Assembly: GCA_947498325.1 (NCBI GenBank)
Contig: CANMKE010000002.1
Location: 62,001 to 126,000, forward strand
DNA length: 64,000 nucleotides
Reading direction: 5' to 3'
DNA from: an uncultured Persicobacter sp.
GTDB taxonomy: Bacteria; Bacteroidota; Bacteroidia; Cytophagales; Cyclobacteriaceae
This document shows, piece by piece, positions 8,637 through 17,265 of the stretch. Positions within the stretch are counted from its first letter, which is position 1, and each line of letters begins with the position of its first letter. The notes beneath the pieces were generated by a model. It worked only from the letters and a program-made list of their open reading frames with translations, was not told where the DNA came from and did no database searches. Position numbers and translations under genes: made by a program.

Positions 8637-9707
8637 TTAGCACATCTTGACATAGCTGCCCAAGAATTTGATCTTATCTCTGTTGATCATCATCACAGCT
8701 TTAACGGCTTCGTCTTCTGCATGTCCTTCAAAATCAATAAAGAACCAATATTTGAAGTTCTTTCCTTCTTTGGCGGGACGGCTTTCAATTTTGGTCAGGT
8801 TAATACCTGCCTGATAGAACTCCTGAAGCATGTTCACCAAGGCGCCAGGGTTGTGCCCAATTTTTGCCAAAATGGTGGTTTTGTCTTTTCCGCTCTGCTT
8901 ATTGAGAATGTCTTTACCCAAAATCAGGAAACGGGTGAAATTATCTTCAGAATCCTCCACATTATCATAAAGAATAGGCAGGTTCCCCTCACGGGCGGCG
9001 ATATGCGAACAAAGTGCCGCGGCATTAGGGTCTTCTGAAGCCATGCGCACCGCCTTGGAGGTCGAGTTCACAGGAATCAGCTCCACACTTTTTTCTGGAA
9101 AGTACTCCTCCAAAAAATGTTTACACTGACGGAAGGCAATATCGCGAGAATAAACCCGTTTGATTTCCCTTACAGAATTTGCCTGACTCCCAAAAGCAAA
9201 ATGAATTGGCATCGCCACCTCAGCCACAATATTTAAATCGTGCTTGCCGAGCAGATCAATGGTATCGGCAACAACACCTTCCTGATTATTCTCAATAGGT
9301 ACAACCCCAAAACGTACTTTTCCTGTAGATACTGCTTCAAACACTTTCCCGATAGTACTCAGGGCGAGGTACTCAGAAAGAGCTCCAAAACGGCTTTCTG
9401 CCGCCTGGTGGGTAAAAGAATTTTGTGGGCCAAGAAAAGCAATGCGCTCGGGCAGCTCAAGATTTCGGCTAATGGCAAAAATCTGATGAAAAACTGCTTC
9501 AATAGCATCACGGTTAAAGGCACCCGTACTTTTACGTGCCAGCCGATCAATGATAGACTTTTCGCGTTCAGGGCGATAAATCACCGTTTTCTGTGCTGCT
9601 TTAAGCTCCCCGACTTGCTTCACAACCTCCATGCGGCTATTCAGCAGCGCTAACATCTCTTCATCGATGTTGTCTATTTTCTTTCGTAAATCATCTAAAT
9701 TTTCCAT
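8637..9707 (-). CDS. pheA: Bifunctional chorismate mutase / prephenate dehydratase
   Basis: 356 aa in the P-protein order: an AroQ-type chorismate mutase helix bundle (about 1-85, MENLDDLRKKIDNIDEEMLALLNSR), prephenate dehydratase (about 90-270, IAFLGPQNSFTHQAAESRFG; FGVVPIENNQEG; DNFTRFLILGKD), and a C-terminal ACT domain with ESRPAKEGKNFKYWFFIDFEGH for phenylalanine feedback. It converts chorismate through prephenate to phenylpyruvate. It is monocistronic, with a clear terminator; a dispersed repeat lies upstream of its start. Confidence 0.95.
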   Translation of the reverse strand: MENLDDLRKKIDNIDEEMLALLNSRMEVVKQVGELKAAQKTVIYRPEREKSIIDRLARKSTGAFNRDAIEAVFHQIFAISRNLELPERIAFLGPQNSFTHQAAESRFGALSEYLALSTIGKVFEAVSTGKVRFGVVPIENNQEGVVADTIDLLGKHDLNIVAEVAMPIHFAFGSQANSVREIKRVYSRDIAFRQCKHFLEEYFPEKSVELIPVNSTSKAVRMASEDPNAAALCSHIAAREGNLPILYDNVEDSEDNFTRFLILGKDILNKQSGKDKTTILAKIGHNPGALVNMLQEFYQAGINLTKIESRPAKEGKNFKYWFFIDFEGHAEDEAVKAVMMINRDKIKFLGSYVKMC

Positions 9708-9740
9708 TGCTTTATTTATCGATCTTTCTCAATCGTTTTA

Positions 9741-9893
9741 GCGCGTGTTTAAAAATTAACTTGCCTACTGCAAGTTCAGAATATTGGAATTGATTTTGAA
9801 TTATTTTTCAATGAAAGCGATGCTATTCGCTCAAAAATAACCTTTCATCACTTCAGCAATATTTTAAATTTTCGTCATCAAATTTAAACACCC
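9741..9893 (+). repeat. Dispersed intergenic repeat, copy A
   Basis: 153-bp element with terminal inverted repeats GCGCGTGTTTAAA ... ATTTAAACACCC. It shares with copies B and C the block TTCAGAatatTGGAATTG, then ATTTTGAATTATT and AGCGATGCTATT. A central AGCGA-TGCTAT-TCGCT hairpin is present. It fills the gap between pheA and the GIN lipoprotein gene and ends 2 bp from the stop of the latter. Confidence 0.8.
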
Positions 9894-9895
9894 TC

Positions 9896-10615
9896 TTATT
9901 CCTTAATTTCTATTTTTCCTGCTCCGAGCACTTTCCGCCGAAGCATTTTGGGTCTTTGTTTACACAAAATTCCACCAATACCATTCACCTCTGCCTGTAG
10001 GCTGTCTGTCACATTCAGCATTGCCCCACCAATACCGTTCACGCTAACCCTGCCGTTATTCACTTCCAGCTTTGTTGCCTTCAAGCTTCCTGCCCCGTTC
10101 ATCTCTGCAGAGAAATGCCTGGCACGACCTTCCAGCAATACATCTCCAGCCCCCTGCATTTCTACGGAAAGCCTGAGGGCATCCAGGACCAAATCCAGGC
10201 TTCCCCAACCTGTAAGGGTAACGGCAAGCTGACGAAAGATCAATGGCTGGGGGCTCTCCAAACTGGCTTTTCCTTTCAGTACAATACCATTAATGGATTG
10301 ATAGTCCAGGCACACCTTCACAGGAAACAAAGGGTGGTAAGTTGGCGGAAAATAAATCAGCAGGGAATCTCCTCGCCAATCGATCTGCAGGGAATCAATG
10401 GCCTCCTGTGCTCCTATAAAATGGGCAGAAGGGGCATTGGCAGGCTGCAGTTCTACGGCAAAATTTCCATCAACTGATAATTTACAAAAAGGGGGCAATT
10501 CCTGAAGCAATTCAGCTTGCTTTCCCACGATTTGGGTTGAATTTTGCTCACAGGCAAAACAAATTCCTGCCAAACAAAGAAAAACAAAAACTTTAAAAAT
10601 GCTGAATTTTTCCAT
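9896..10615 (-). CDS. GIN-domain (DUF2807) lipoprotein
   Basis: 239 aa from MEKFSIFKVFVFLCLAGICFAC; signal peptide with a lipidated Cys near residue 22. The rest is the right-handed beta repeat of the head-GIN domain: short strands with G-x-G turns such as MQGAGDVLLEGRARHFSAEM, MNGAGSLKATKLEV, VNGIGGAMLNVTDS and VNGIGGILCKQ. The family is common and often multi-copy in Bacteroidota. It is thought to be exported; its biochemical role is unknown. The gene stands alone, with no visible terminator of its own. Confidence 0.8.
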   Translation of the reverse strand: MEKFSIFKVFVFLCLAGICFACEQNSTQIVGKQAELLQELPPFCKLSVDGNFAVELQPANAPSAHFIGAQEAIDSLQIDWRGDSLLIYFPPTYHPLFPVKVCLDYQSINGIVLKGKASLESPQPLIFRQLAVTLTGWGSLDLVLDALRLSVEMQGAGDVLLEGRARHFSAEMNGAGSLKATKLEVNNGRVSVNGIGGAMLNVTDSLQAEVNGIGGILCKQRPKMLRRKVLGAGKIEIKE

Positions 10616-10716
10616 CGTTGATAGCAATAATAGAATAATTCAATCGTAGTTCGAAGTTTTCGCCTTTATTTTGTATGTATTTTCACCAAAAATATTGTTA
10701 TAAACCGCTTTCGAAT

Positions 10717-12009
10717 TTACTGTAGGTATTTCTTCAGGGCTTCCGTTTCCGCAGGAATCTTCAGGCTGTGCTTTTCCTTGTCCAATATTTGCAATAAAGG
10801 AGTGGGAATTTCGGGCTGTTTCCCCACAGTGGCGGTAACCACCTCATGAAATTTAGCAGGGTGGGCAGTTTCAAGGAAAATACCAATTTCATCTGGTCGA
10901 TCGCTCAGATAGTCGGCCAGGGCCAGATAACCTACGGCCCCATGCGGATCGAGCTGGTATTTTTGGTGCTTCAGCACCTCGACCATCGCCTGCCGTGTGG
11001 CATCATCATCAAAAGCATAGCCCGACACAGCGGAGGTCATGGCCTTCCAGTCTTTATTGAACAGGGCTTCCATGCGCTGAAAATTACTTGGCGCTCCCAC
11101 ATCCATGGCATTTGATATTGTTGCGATGGAAGGGCGAGGCTGATAATTCCCAGATTTCAGGTACTGCGGAACGATGTCATTCAGGTTGGTTGCAGCAATA
11201 AAATGCTTGATTGGCAAGCCCATTTTCTGCGCAAACAAGCCGCCTGTCAGGTTTCCAAAGTTACCCGAAGGAACACAAACATTCAATGGCTTGCCTTCTT
11301 TCTGCAACTGACCATATGCCCAGAAGTAATACAAAGATTGTGGAATCAGGCGGGCGATATTGATGGAGTTCGCGCTGCTCAGTCCACATTTTTCCGATAA
11401 TTCCTGATCCAAAAAAGCCGCCTTCACCATGCGCTGGCAGTCATCAAAAGTACCTTCCACTTCCAGGGCAGTAATATTCTGCCCAGCGGTGGTCAACTGC
11501 TTTTCCTGCAATGGGCTCACTTTACCACTTGGGTATAAAATACTGACCTTGATATTTTCCACACCAAGAAAACCATGAGCAACCGCACTTCCTGTATCTC
11601 CCGAAGTCGCCACTAAAATGTGGATTTGCTCGCCACTTTTTTTCAGAAAATAACCCATTGCCCGAGCCATGAAGCGGGCACCAAAATCTTTGAAAGCATA
11701 AGTAGGGCCATGGAACAACTCAAGTGCATGAATCTGCTCCTCCACCTTTACCACGGGCACGTCGAAATTAAACGCATCATTACAAATTTCTTCGAGTACT
11801 TGCTCGGGGATTTCATCAGCAAGAAATGCCTTACTGACTTCAAATGCGATCTGAGGCAAGGTCAGTTCTGGCAATTGCGCAAAGAATGTTGCTGGCAGCT
11901 GTGGAATTTCCGAAGGCATATATAGACCATTGTCTGGCGGGAGCCCCTTGAAAAGTGCCTGTTCAAAATTGACTTGATGTTGGTTATTTTTGGTGCTGTA
12001 AAGTTTCAT
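10717..12009 (-). CDS. thrC: Threonine synthase
   Basis: 430 aa PLP enzyme converting O-phosphohomoserine to threonine. The PLP-binding Lys is at about residue 107 in YAFKDFGARFM. Other family landmarks are VATSGDTGSAVAHGF, SANSINIARLIPQSLYYFWA, CVPSGNFGNLTGG and the C-terminal ETAHPAKFHEVV. It is last in the minus-strand thrA-thrB-thrC cluster, 57 bp after thrB with no terminator between, so it is co-transcribed with thrB. Confidence 0.96.
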   Translation of the reverse strand: MKLYSTKNNQHQVNFEQALFKGLPPDNGLYMPSEIPQLPATFFAQLPELTLPQIAFEVSKAFLADEIPEQVLEEICNDAFNFDVPVVKVEEQIHALELFHGPTYAFKDFGARFMARAMGYFLKKSGEQIHILVATSGDTGSAVAHGFLGVENIKVSILYPSGKVSPLQEKQLTTAGQNITALEVEGTFDDCQRMVKAAFLDQELSEKCGLSSANSINIARLIPQSLYYFWAYGQLQKEGKPLNVCVPSGNFGNLTGGLFAQKMGLPIKHFIAATNLNDIVPQYLKSGNYQPRPSIATISNAMDVGAPSNFQRMEALFNKDWKAMTSAVSGYAFDDDATRQAMVEVLKHQKYQLDPHGAVGYLALADYLSDRPDEIGIFLETAHPAKFHEVVTATVGKQPEIPTPLLQILDKEKHSLKIPAETEALKKYLQ

Positions 12010-12066
12010 GGTGAATGATTTTTGAATGTTGAGGACAAGAGGGCAGGACTGTTAAAAGTACCACTG

Positions 12067-13023
12067 TTATGTCAGGCGGACTTCTTCAGGCAGAATAACA
12101 GGCCCCTGCGCATTGACTTTCGACACATATACCTGATAGGTAAAACCCAGTGCCTGAATTTCTTTTTCCATAGCGGCGGCTACCTGATCTGCGGTTGCTT
12201 TTCCTTCAGAAAAAGTAAATTGTGAGGGTCCCGAACCAGAGATCCCGAAGCCCAGGGCGCCTGCTGCCATAGCGGCTGTACGCACCTGTTCAAAACCAGG
12301 AATCAATGTAGAGCGTAATGGCTCCACGATCACATCCTGCATCGATCTTCCAATGAGGCCATAGTCGTTGCTCATCAGTCCGGCGATCAGTCCACCGACA
12401 TTCCCCCATTGGGTAACGGCATCACGCAAAGGCACCTGCTCCTTCAGCAGTCGGCGTGCCTGTTTGGTGGGTACTTCCACATCAGGGTGAATTACTGTAA
12501 TGTAAAGGTTTTCCGGAACAGGAATACGAACCACATCAAGCGGGGCGTAACTTCTGACCAAAATGAAGCCCCCCATTAAAGAGGCTGCGGCATTGTCGGC
12601 GTGGGCAAATCCGCAAGCGGCACGCTCGCCTTCGAGTGCAAAAGGCAGCAGCTCTTCCACCTTCAGGGGTTCGCCCATCAGTTTATTTATTGCATAAACA
12701 CCACCCACGGCACTTGCGGCCGAGGAGCCTAAGCCACTTCCGAGCGGCATCTGTTTGTGCAAGCGAATATCAACTCCCTGACGGATGCCCAAATGCTCCA
12801 GGTACATTTGCACAGCCACACCTGCTGTATTGCGTTCGGTTTCTAAAGGTAAACGGCCTTCATCACCCGTAATTTCAACAATACGGACCTCTTTGGAATC
12901 CGTCAGTTTAAGCTCGAGGGTATCTCCTGGAGCGTCAATGGCAAATCCCATCACATCAAAACCACAGGTAACATTGGCCACGGTGGCGGGGGCAAATACA
13001 GTGATAGCGTTTGGTTTATCCAT
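12067..13023 (-). CDS. thrB: Homoserine kinase
   Basis: 318 aa GHMP kinase that phosphorylates homoserine to O-phosphohomoserine. It has the GHMP ATP-loop PLGSGLGSSAASAVGG (about residues 91-107), the N-terminal VFAPATVANVTCGFDVMGFA and the C-terminal FGISGSGPSQFTF. The length matches the family. It sits between thrA and thrC. A hairpin terminator separates it from thrA, so its expression may be reduced relative to thrA. Confidence 0.95.
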   Translation of the reverse strand: MDKPNAITVFAPATVANVTCGFDVMGFAIDAPGDTLELKLTDSKEVRIVEITGDEGRLPLETERNTAGVAVQMYLEHLGIRQGVDIRLHKQMPLGSGLGSSAASAVGGVYAINKLMGEPLKVEELLPFALEGERAACGFAHADNAAASLMGGFILVRSYAPLDVVRIPVPENLYITVIHPDVEVPTKQARRLLKEQVPLRDAVTQWGNVGGLIAGLMSNDYGLIGRSMQDVIVEPLRSTLIPGFEQVRTAAMAAGALGFGISGSGPSQFTFSEGKATADQVAAAMEKEIQALGFTYQVYVSKVNAQGPVILPEEVRLT

Positions 13024-13106
13024 AGGTAATATTTGTTTGGTAGCGTTTGATTGATAGCACCTTAATGGTGGGCGTCATCCCTTTAAAGGACGAAAAGATT
13101 TTGGAC

Positions 13107-13137
13107 AAAAAAAAAGAGGAAACTGTTCAATTTCCTC
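13107..13137 (-). terminator. Terminator/attenuator between thrA and thrB
   Basis: On the minus strand GAGGAAA - 8-base loop - TTTCCTC is followed by nine T residues, between the stop of thrA and the start of thrB. It would reduce but need not abolish read-through into thrBC. Confidence 0.75.
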
Positions 13138-13161
13138 CTCTTTTCAATATTTCTTGTTCGT

Positions 13162-15615
13162 TTAAGACAAGTGATTAAAGATTCGGATGACTTCAGCAAA
13201 TACACCTGCAGCAGTTACCTCAGCACCAGCGCCAGGTCCTTTGACTACCAATGGGCGCTCCAAATAGCGCGAGGTCGTGAAAGAGATAATATTATCGCTG
13301 CCTGAAAGGCTGAAGAATGGGTGCTCAGGACCTACCGCCTTCAAAGAAACGGTGGCTTTCCCTTTTTCCATACAGGCAATAAAGCGCAACACTTTACCGT
13401 CGGCTTCGGCCTCTTTCAGGATATTTTCAAAATGGTGGTCATGCTTGCCCAGCTCGGTGAAGAAATCATCCACCGTAGGTGCCTGCATACAGGAATCTGG
13501 CAGGATGCCCTCAATGGCTACATCGGAAATGTCCATCTGATAACCCGCCTCACGCGACAGGATCAGAATTTTACGGCGAACATCCATTCCGTTGAGGTCG
13601 TCACGAGGGTCAGGTTCTGTAAAACCTGCGGCCTGCGCTTGCTTCACAATTTCACTGAAAGAGGTTCCGACCTTAAAGGAGTTGAAAATATAGGACAAAG
13701 TCCCCGAGAGCACGCCTTCAATCCGCTGAATTTTGTCTCCAGAGTTCAGCAAGTCATTCAAAGTCGTGATCACAGGCAAGCCTGCTCCTACGGAAGTTTC
13801 ATAGAAGAATTTCACCCCACGACGCATGGCTGTCTGCTTGATTTCCTGCAGTTTCATGAAATCGCCCGAACTTGCCAATTTGTTCGGGGTGGTAATCGAG
13901 ATCGAGTTGTTAAGAATCCGCTGATAGTTCTCTACCACCAACTGACTTGAGGTGTTATCGACAAATACAGCGTTGGAGAGGTTCAAATCAACCATCTGAT
14001 CTACAAAACCGTCGATATTTCCCTTGGTTCCTTTTTCCAGCAGTAATGCTTTCCAGTTATCAAGGTCAATGCCTTCAGGATCGAAATAGAATTGCTTACT
14101 GTTGGCAATCCCGACAATGTTTATTTTAAGGTGCTCTTTGAGCAAGTTTTCGTACTGTGCCTTCATCTGTGCCAATAGGGTAGAGCCAATCAGCCCCACA
14201 CCCGCGATAAAGATATTCAGGCGGGTTTCATCAGAAAGGAAATAAATATCATGCAGACAGTTCAGTGTTTTGCCGAGGTCTTTTTTCTCAACGACTACGG
14301 AAATGTTCAGCTCTGATGTTCCCTGTGCAATCGACACCACATTGATACCATTTCGGCCCAGTGCCCCAAAAAGTTTTGCAGCAACCCCTGGCTGGTGGCG
14401 CATGTTCTCTCCGATGGTGGCAACGACCGAGAGGTCATGACGAATCTCAATCGCATCTACTTTGTGCAAAGACAACTCAGGGCTGAATTCTGCCTCCAAT
14501 ACCTGTTTGGTGCGCTGTGCATCTTCAGGAGAGATGGCAAAAGAAATCGACCGTTCAGAAGAGGCCTGCGTGATGAATATGACATTGATTTCGGCTTCAG
14601 AAAGGGCATTGAACAGGCGGTAAGGCACATTCGGTACCCCCATAATTCCACTGCCCTGAAAGTTGACCAGAGAAACCTCACTGATGGAAGAGATCCCCTT
14701 GACATCAAAATCCCAATTCGAGGATTGTGAAGAAATCAGGGTTCCTTCAAATTCGGGGTTGAAAGTGTTCCGAATACTGATAGGAATATTTTTGATCATG
14801 GCAGGAGCGATGGTCGGCGGGTAAATCACCTTGGCTCCGAAGTGCGACATTTCCATGGCTTCAGCATAAGAAAGCGAAGCGAGGGAATAGGTCTTTTTTA
14901 CCTGCCGTGGGTCGGTGGTCATTACCCCGTCAACATCCGTCCAGATTTCAATCTTTTCGGCATTAAGCGCTGAGCCAAAAATGGCCGCGGTATAATCTGA
15001 ACCTCCGCGCCCAAGGGTAGAGGTTACGCCCTCTTCCGTAGCGGCGATAAAGCCCGTGATGATCTGAATTTTACTGCTTGATGCAAAATGATTGACAATG
15101 TTCTTGTTCGTTTTATCGAAGAACACTCGGGCATTCCCAAAATTGGCATCAGTTACAATAATCTTTCGGGCATCAAGCACCTCGGTGGCCAAACCGTGCT
15201 GGTTGGCATAAGTACTGAGTAAGTAACTGGCCATGCGCTCGCCGAAGCTCAGCACAACATCGCCTGTTCTTTTGGAAAGTTCACGGATTAAAAACACCCC
15301 ATGAAGGATATCTCTGAGTTGCTGAAGATAAGCCCCAATTTTTTCAAGAACCTGCGCCTGCGTCGCCGTAGCCATCGTTTCTTCAATCATCTGAATATGG
15401 CGACGTTCAATGGTGCTCAGTACGGTTTTGTACTGCTCATCACCTGCAGAAGCCAACTGCCCTGCTTCCACCAATAAATTCGTGATTCCCGACAAGGCAG
15501 AGTTTACCACTGCCACAGGAGTACCTTTCTCCTGATTGTCTTTCAAGATTCCCACTACTTGGGCCAAACTTTCTGCCGATCCTACGGAGGTTCCTCCAAA
15601 CTTCAAGACTTTCAT
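13162..15615 (-). CDS. thrA: Bifunctional aspartokinase I / homoserine dehydrogenase
   Basis: 817 aa from the ATG at 15615 (MKVLKFGGTSVGSAESL); a TTG nine bases upstream is less likely. Domains: aspartokinase (1-290: KFGGTSV; LSFGERMASYL; TLGRGGSDYTAAIF), two ACT domains (about 310-460: GIMGVPNVPYRLFNAL; VVSIAQGTSELNISVVV), and homoserine dehydrogenase (470-817: FIAGVGLIGSTLLAQ; GVLSGTLSYIFNSF; EPDPRDDLNGMDVRRKILIL). It catalyses the first and third steps of threonine/methionine synthesis. Likely feedback-inhibited by threonine through the ACT domains. It is followed by thrB and thrC, and its leader holds a possible attenuator. Confidence 0.96.
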   Translation of the reverse strand: MKVLKFGGTSVGSAESLAQVVGILKDNQEKGTPVAVVNSALSGITNLLVEAGQLASAGDEQYKTVLSTIERRHIQMIEETMATATQAQVLEKIGAYLQQLRDILHGVFLIRELSKRTGDVVLSFGERMASYLLSTYANQHGLATEVLDARKIIVTDANFGNARVFFDKTNKNIVNHFASSSKIQIITGFIAATEEGVTSTLGRGGSDYTAAIFGSALNAEKIEIWTDVDGVMTTDPRQVKKTYSLASLSYAEAMEMSHFGAKVIYPPTIAPAMIKNIPISIRNTFNPEFEGTLISSQSSNWDFDVKGISSISEVSLVNFQGSGIMGVPNVPYRLFNALSEAEINVIFITQASSERSISFAISPEDAQRTKQVLEAEFSPELSLHKVDAIEIRHDLSVVATIGENMRHQPGVAAKLFGALGRNGINVVSIAQGTSELNISVVVEKKDLGKTLNCLHDIYFLSDETRLNIFIAGVGLIGSTLLAQMKAQYENLLKEHLKINIVGIANSKQFYFDPEGIDLDNWKALLLEKGTKGNIDGFVDQMVDLNLSNAVFVDNTSSQLVVENYQRILNNSISITTPNKLASSGDFMKLQEIKQTAMRRGVKFFYETSVGAGLPVITTLNDLLNSGDKIQRIEGVLSGTLSYIFNSFKVGTSFSEIVKQAQAAGFTEPDPRDDLNGMDVRRKILILSREAGYQMDISDVAIEGILPDSCMQAPTVDDFFTELGKHDHHFENILKEAEADGKVLRFIACMEKGKATVSLKAVGPEHPFFSLSGSDNIISFTTSRYLERPLVVKGPGAGAEVTAAGVFAEVIRIFNHLS

Positions 15616-15649
15616 AGATCCCAAAAGCTATTTAAAATAAAAAATTATC

Positions 15650-15724
15650 AAAAAAAGGCTCTAATGAATACACTATATACAACAAAAGCTTATTGAAAAT
15701 AAGAGATTGACAAGTAAAGAGCCT
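15650..15724 (-). promoter_or_regulatory. Possible attenuator hairpin in thrA leader
   Basis: On the minus strand, GGCTCT (15718-15723) and AGAGCC (15657-15662) can pair across about 55 bases and are followed by seven T. Within the loop a nested hairpin CTTATT-TTC-AATAAG can form. The arrangement, about 35-40 bp before the thrA start, looks like a leader terminator. A 32-codon leader frame overlaps it but is not rich in Thr or Ile codons, so the control mode is open. Confidence 0.45.
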
Positions 15725-16241
15725 GAAATTATATCCCGACCAATATACACAACAAAATAGAAGTAATTCATTGAAAAGGCATTTTTCCTATAAATTTTCA
15801 CTTCTGCACACACCCCTTCAAAAGAATATTGGGTAAAAGGCTGCAACTCAACCTATTTATTCGGCCACTGATCCTATGACCAAATTGATCATCAATAAAA
15901 GGCCTCAATTCCTCCTAATTTTAATGTAATGTTTATCACCTAATGCACACTTTTTAGATATAATAATGACAAAAGGAGTATCAACTCATTAATTATCAAG
16001 CGATTTAATGGGTCAAATTTGTAAAAAAGACGCTAAATTGTACGTTAAAATAAAATGAGGACACATGTAACTTTCGGTCCTGCGAGAGAGTAGTAAAAAT
16101 CATGAACCAAAGAAACTTATATTATTATTTAAGTGTAAAATTATACATAAATTATCATATAGTTCATCGGAGGTTTGCATTTTATCGCAGACGGAATCAG
16201 CACCCTTTCGTCATTTCTAATACCCAATAATCAAACACAAC
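15725..16241. other. Intergenic gap thrA-usp, no gene seen
   Basis: Over 500 bp of AT-rich DNA between divergent thrA and the stress-protein gene. I see only a weak hairpin around 16057-16082 (AGGAC ... GTCCT) and no convincing coding frame. It should hold the promoters of both genes and the long 5' leader of thrA. Confidence 0.5.
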
Positions 16242-17102
16242 ATGACACCACATATCCTAGTCCCTACTGACTTTAGTTCCATTGCAACACAAGGCGCAAA
16301 ACTGGCGCTTAAATTAGCCCGTGAAGCTGAAGGGCAAATCACTTTTCTGAACTGCTCCCAATTGCACCGTGCCCAAAGTGGTTACCTTTTGGGCTATGAC
16401 TATATTGATGCAGAAGTAGAGGGTGTAGAAGAAGGCCTTGACACCAATACCCGCAGACAAATGAGAGAGTGGGTTTCAACGCTGGAAATTCACGATGTGA
16501 TGATTCAAACCCGTATTGTTGAAGACTCCTTTGAACATGGGATTGACAACTTCTTCCGAAATAATCATGTGGACATGATTGTTATGGGAACGAGTGGCGA
16601 GCTTGACATGTCGGAATACCTGATCGGCAATCATGCGGATTATGTCATCCGCCATTCTGGCTGCCCAGTGATTACCACCAAAGAGGGAGAGAGCACTGAT
16701 TTCAAAATCAATAATATATTGATGACCACCGATTTTGTCAACGAAGATGAAGTGGCCATCGAGAAGATCAAGAATTTTGCAACACAATTCAATGCCGTAC
16801 TGCATGTTTTGTACATCTCGCAGGGCAAAGAGCGCACATTAGATGAGATCAATCTGAATCTTGAGCTTTTTGCAAGAAGGCACCGCCTCGACAATTACAT
16901 CTTGCATAAAGAGATCAGTTCCAATATTTCTGAATCGATTATTGACACTGCCGAATGGTTCAACATTGATGTGATCACCATGCTGACCTCCGCACACGAC
17001 GGAATTCTGAATATTTTCAAATCAAGTGTCGCCGAAAAGGTAGTGAAAGAATCTAAATGCCCTGTAATGCTATTTAACACCTATGTGCTTGCGCATAGTT
17101 AA
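16242..17102 (+). CDS. Tandem universal stress protein
   Basis: 286 aa with two UspA-type domains. Domain 1 (about 1-148) starts TPHILVPTDFSSIATQGAKLAL and ends with the ATP-loop region IVMGTSGELDMSEYLIGNHADYVIRHSGCPV. Domain 2 (about 155-280) has NNILMTTDFVNEDEVAIEKI and ITMLTSAHDGILNIFKSSVAEKVVKESKCPV. The first half keeps G-T-S-G, close to the GxxG nucleotide-binding motif; the second half is diverged. It is a stress-response cytoplasmic protein of unknown exact target. A long structured 3' region with a terminator follows. Confidence 0.9.
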   Translation: MTPHILVPTDFSSIATQGAKLALKLAREAEGQITFLNCSQLHRAQSGYLLGYDYIDAEVEGVEEGLDTNTRRQMREWVSTLEIHDVMIQTRIVEDSFEHGIDNFFRNNHVDMIVMGTSGELDMSEYLIGNHADYVIRHSGCPVITTKEGESTDFKINNILMTTDFVNEDEVAIEKIKNFATQFNAVLHVLYISQGKERTLDEINLNLELFARRHRLDNYILHKEISSNISESIIDTAEWFNIDVITMLTSAHDGILNIFKSSVAEKVVKESKCPVMLFNTYVLAHS

Positions 17103-17156
17103 TCCAGAAGAACAGTATTTCCTTTGTAAATTTTCTATATGTTTTTTTGATTAAGA

Positions 17157-17216
17157 GCATGTTTAAGCTGAAAGACCACGACTAAGTTTGGCGTGGGCGG
17201 CAAGTTTCAGGTATGC
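17157..17216 (+). ncRNA. Possible structured RNA after usp gene
   Basis: Nested pairing in a 60-base stretch: GCAT (17157) with ATGC (17213), CTGAAA (17168) with TTTCAG (17205), and CCACG (17176) with CGTGG (17192) closing an 11-base loop. It is followed after 4 bases by a strong terminator. This could be a 3'-UTR structure or a small RNA. It matches no riboswitch class I recognise. Confidence 0.4.
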
Positions 17217-17220
17217 GCTG

Positions 17221-17255
17221 AAGTAACGCTCAGATCATCGGGCGTTACTTTTTTT
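17221..17255 (+). terminator. Terminator after usp/structured RNA
   Basis: Stem AAGTAACGC / GCGTTACTT with a 12-base loop and a T tract on the plus strand only. It ends transcription of the usp gene or of the structured RNA before the convergent PnuC-like gene. Confidence 0.88.
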
Positions 17256-17265
17256 ATGACCGAAC

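Noticed and set aside
15673-15771. 32-codon minus-strand frame in the thrA leader as a threonine leader peptide
   Set aside because: It has no run of Thr or Ile codons and no clear ribosome-binding site; kept only as part of the attenuator observation.
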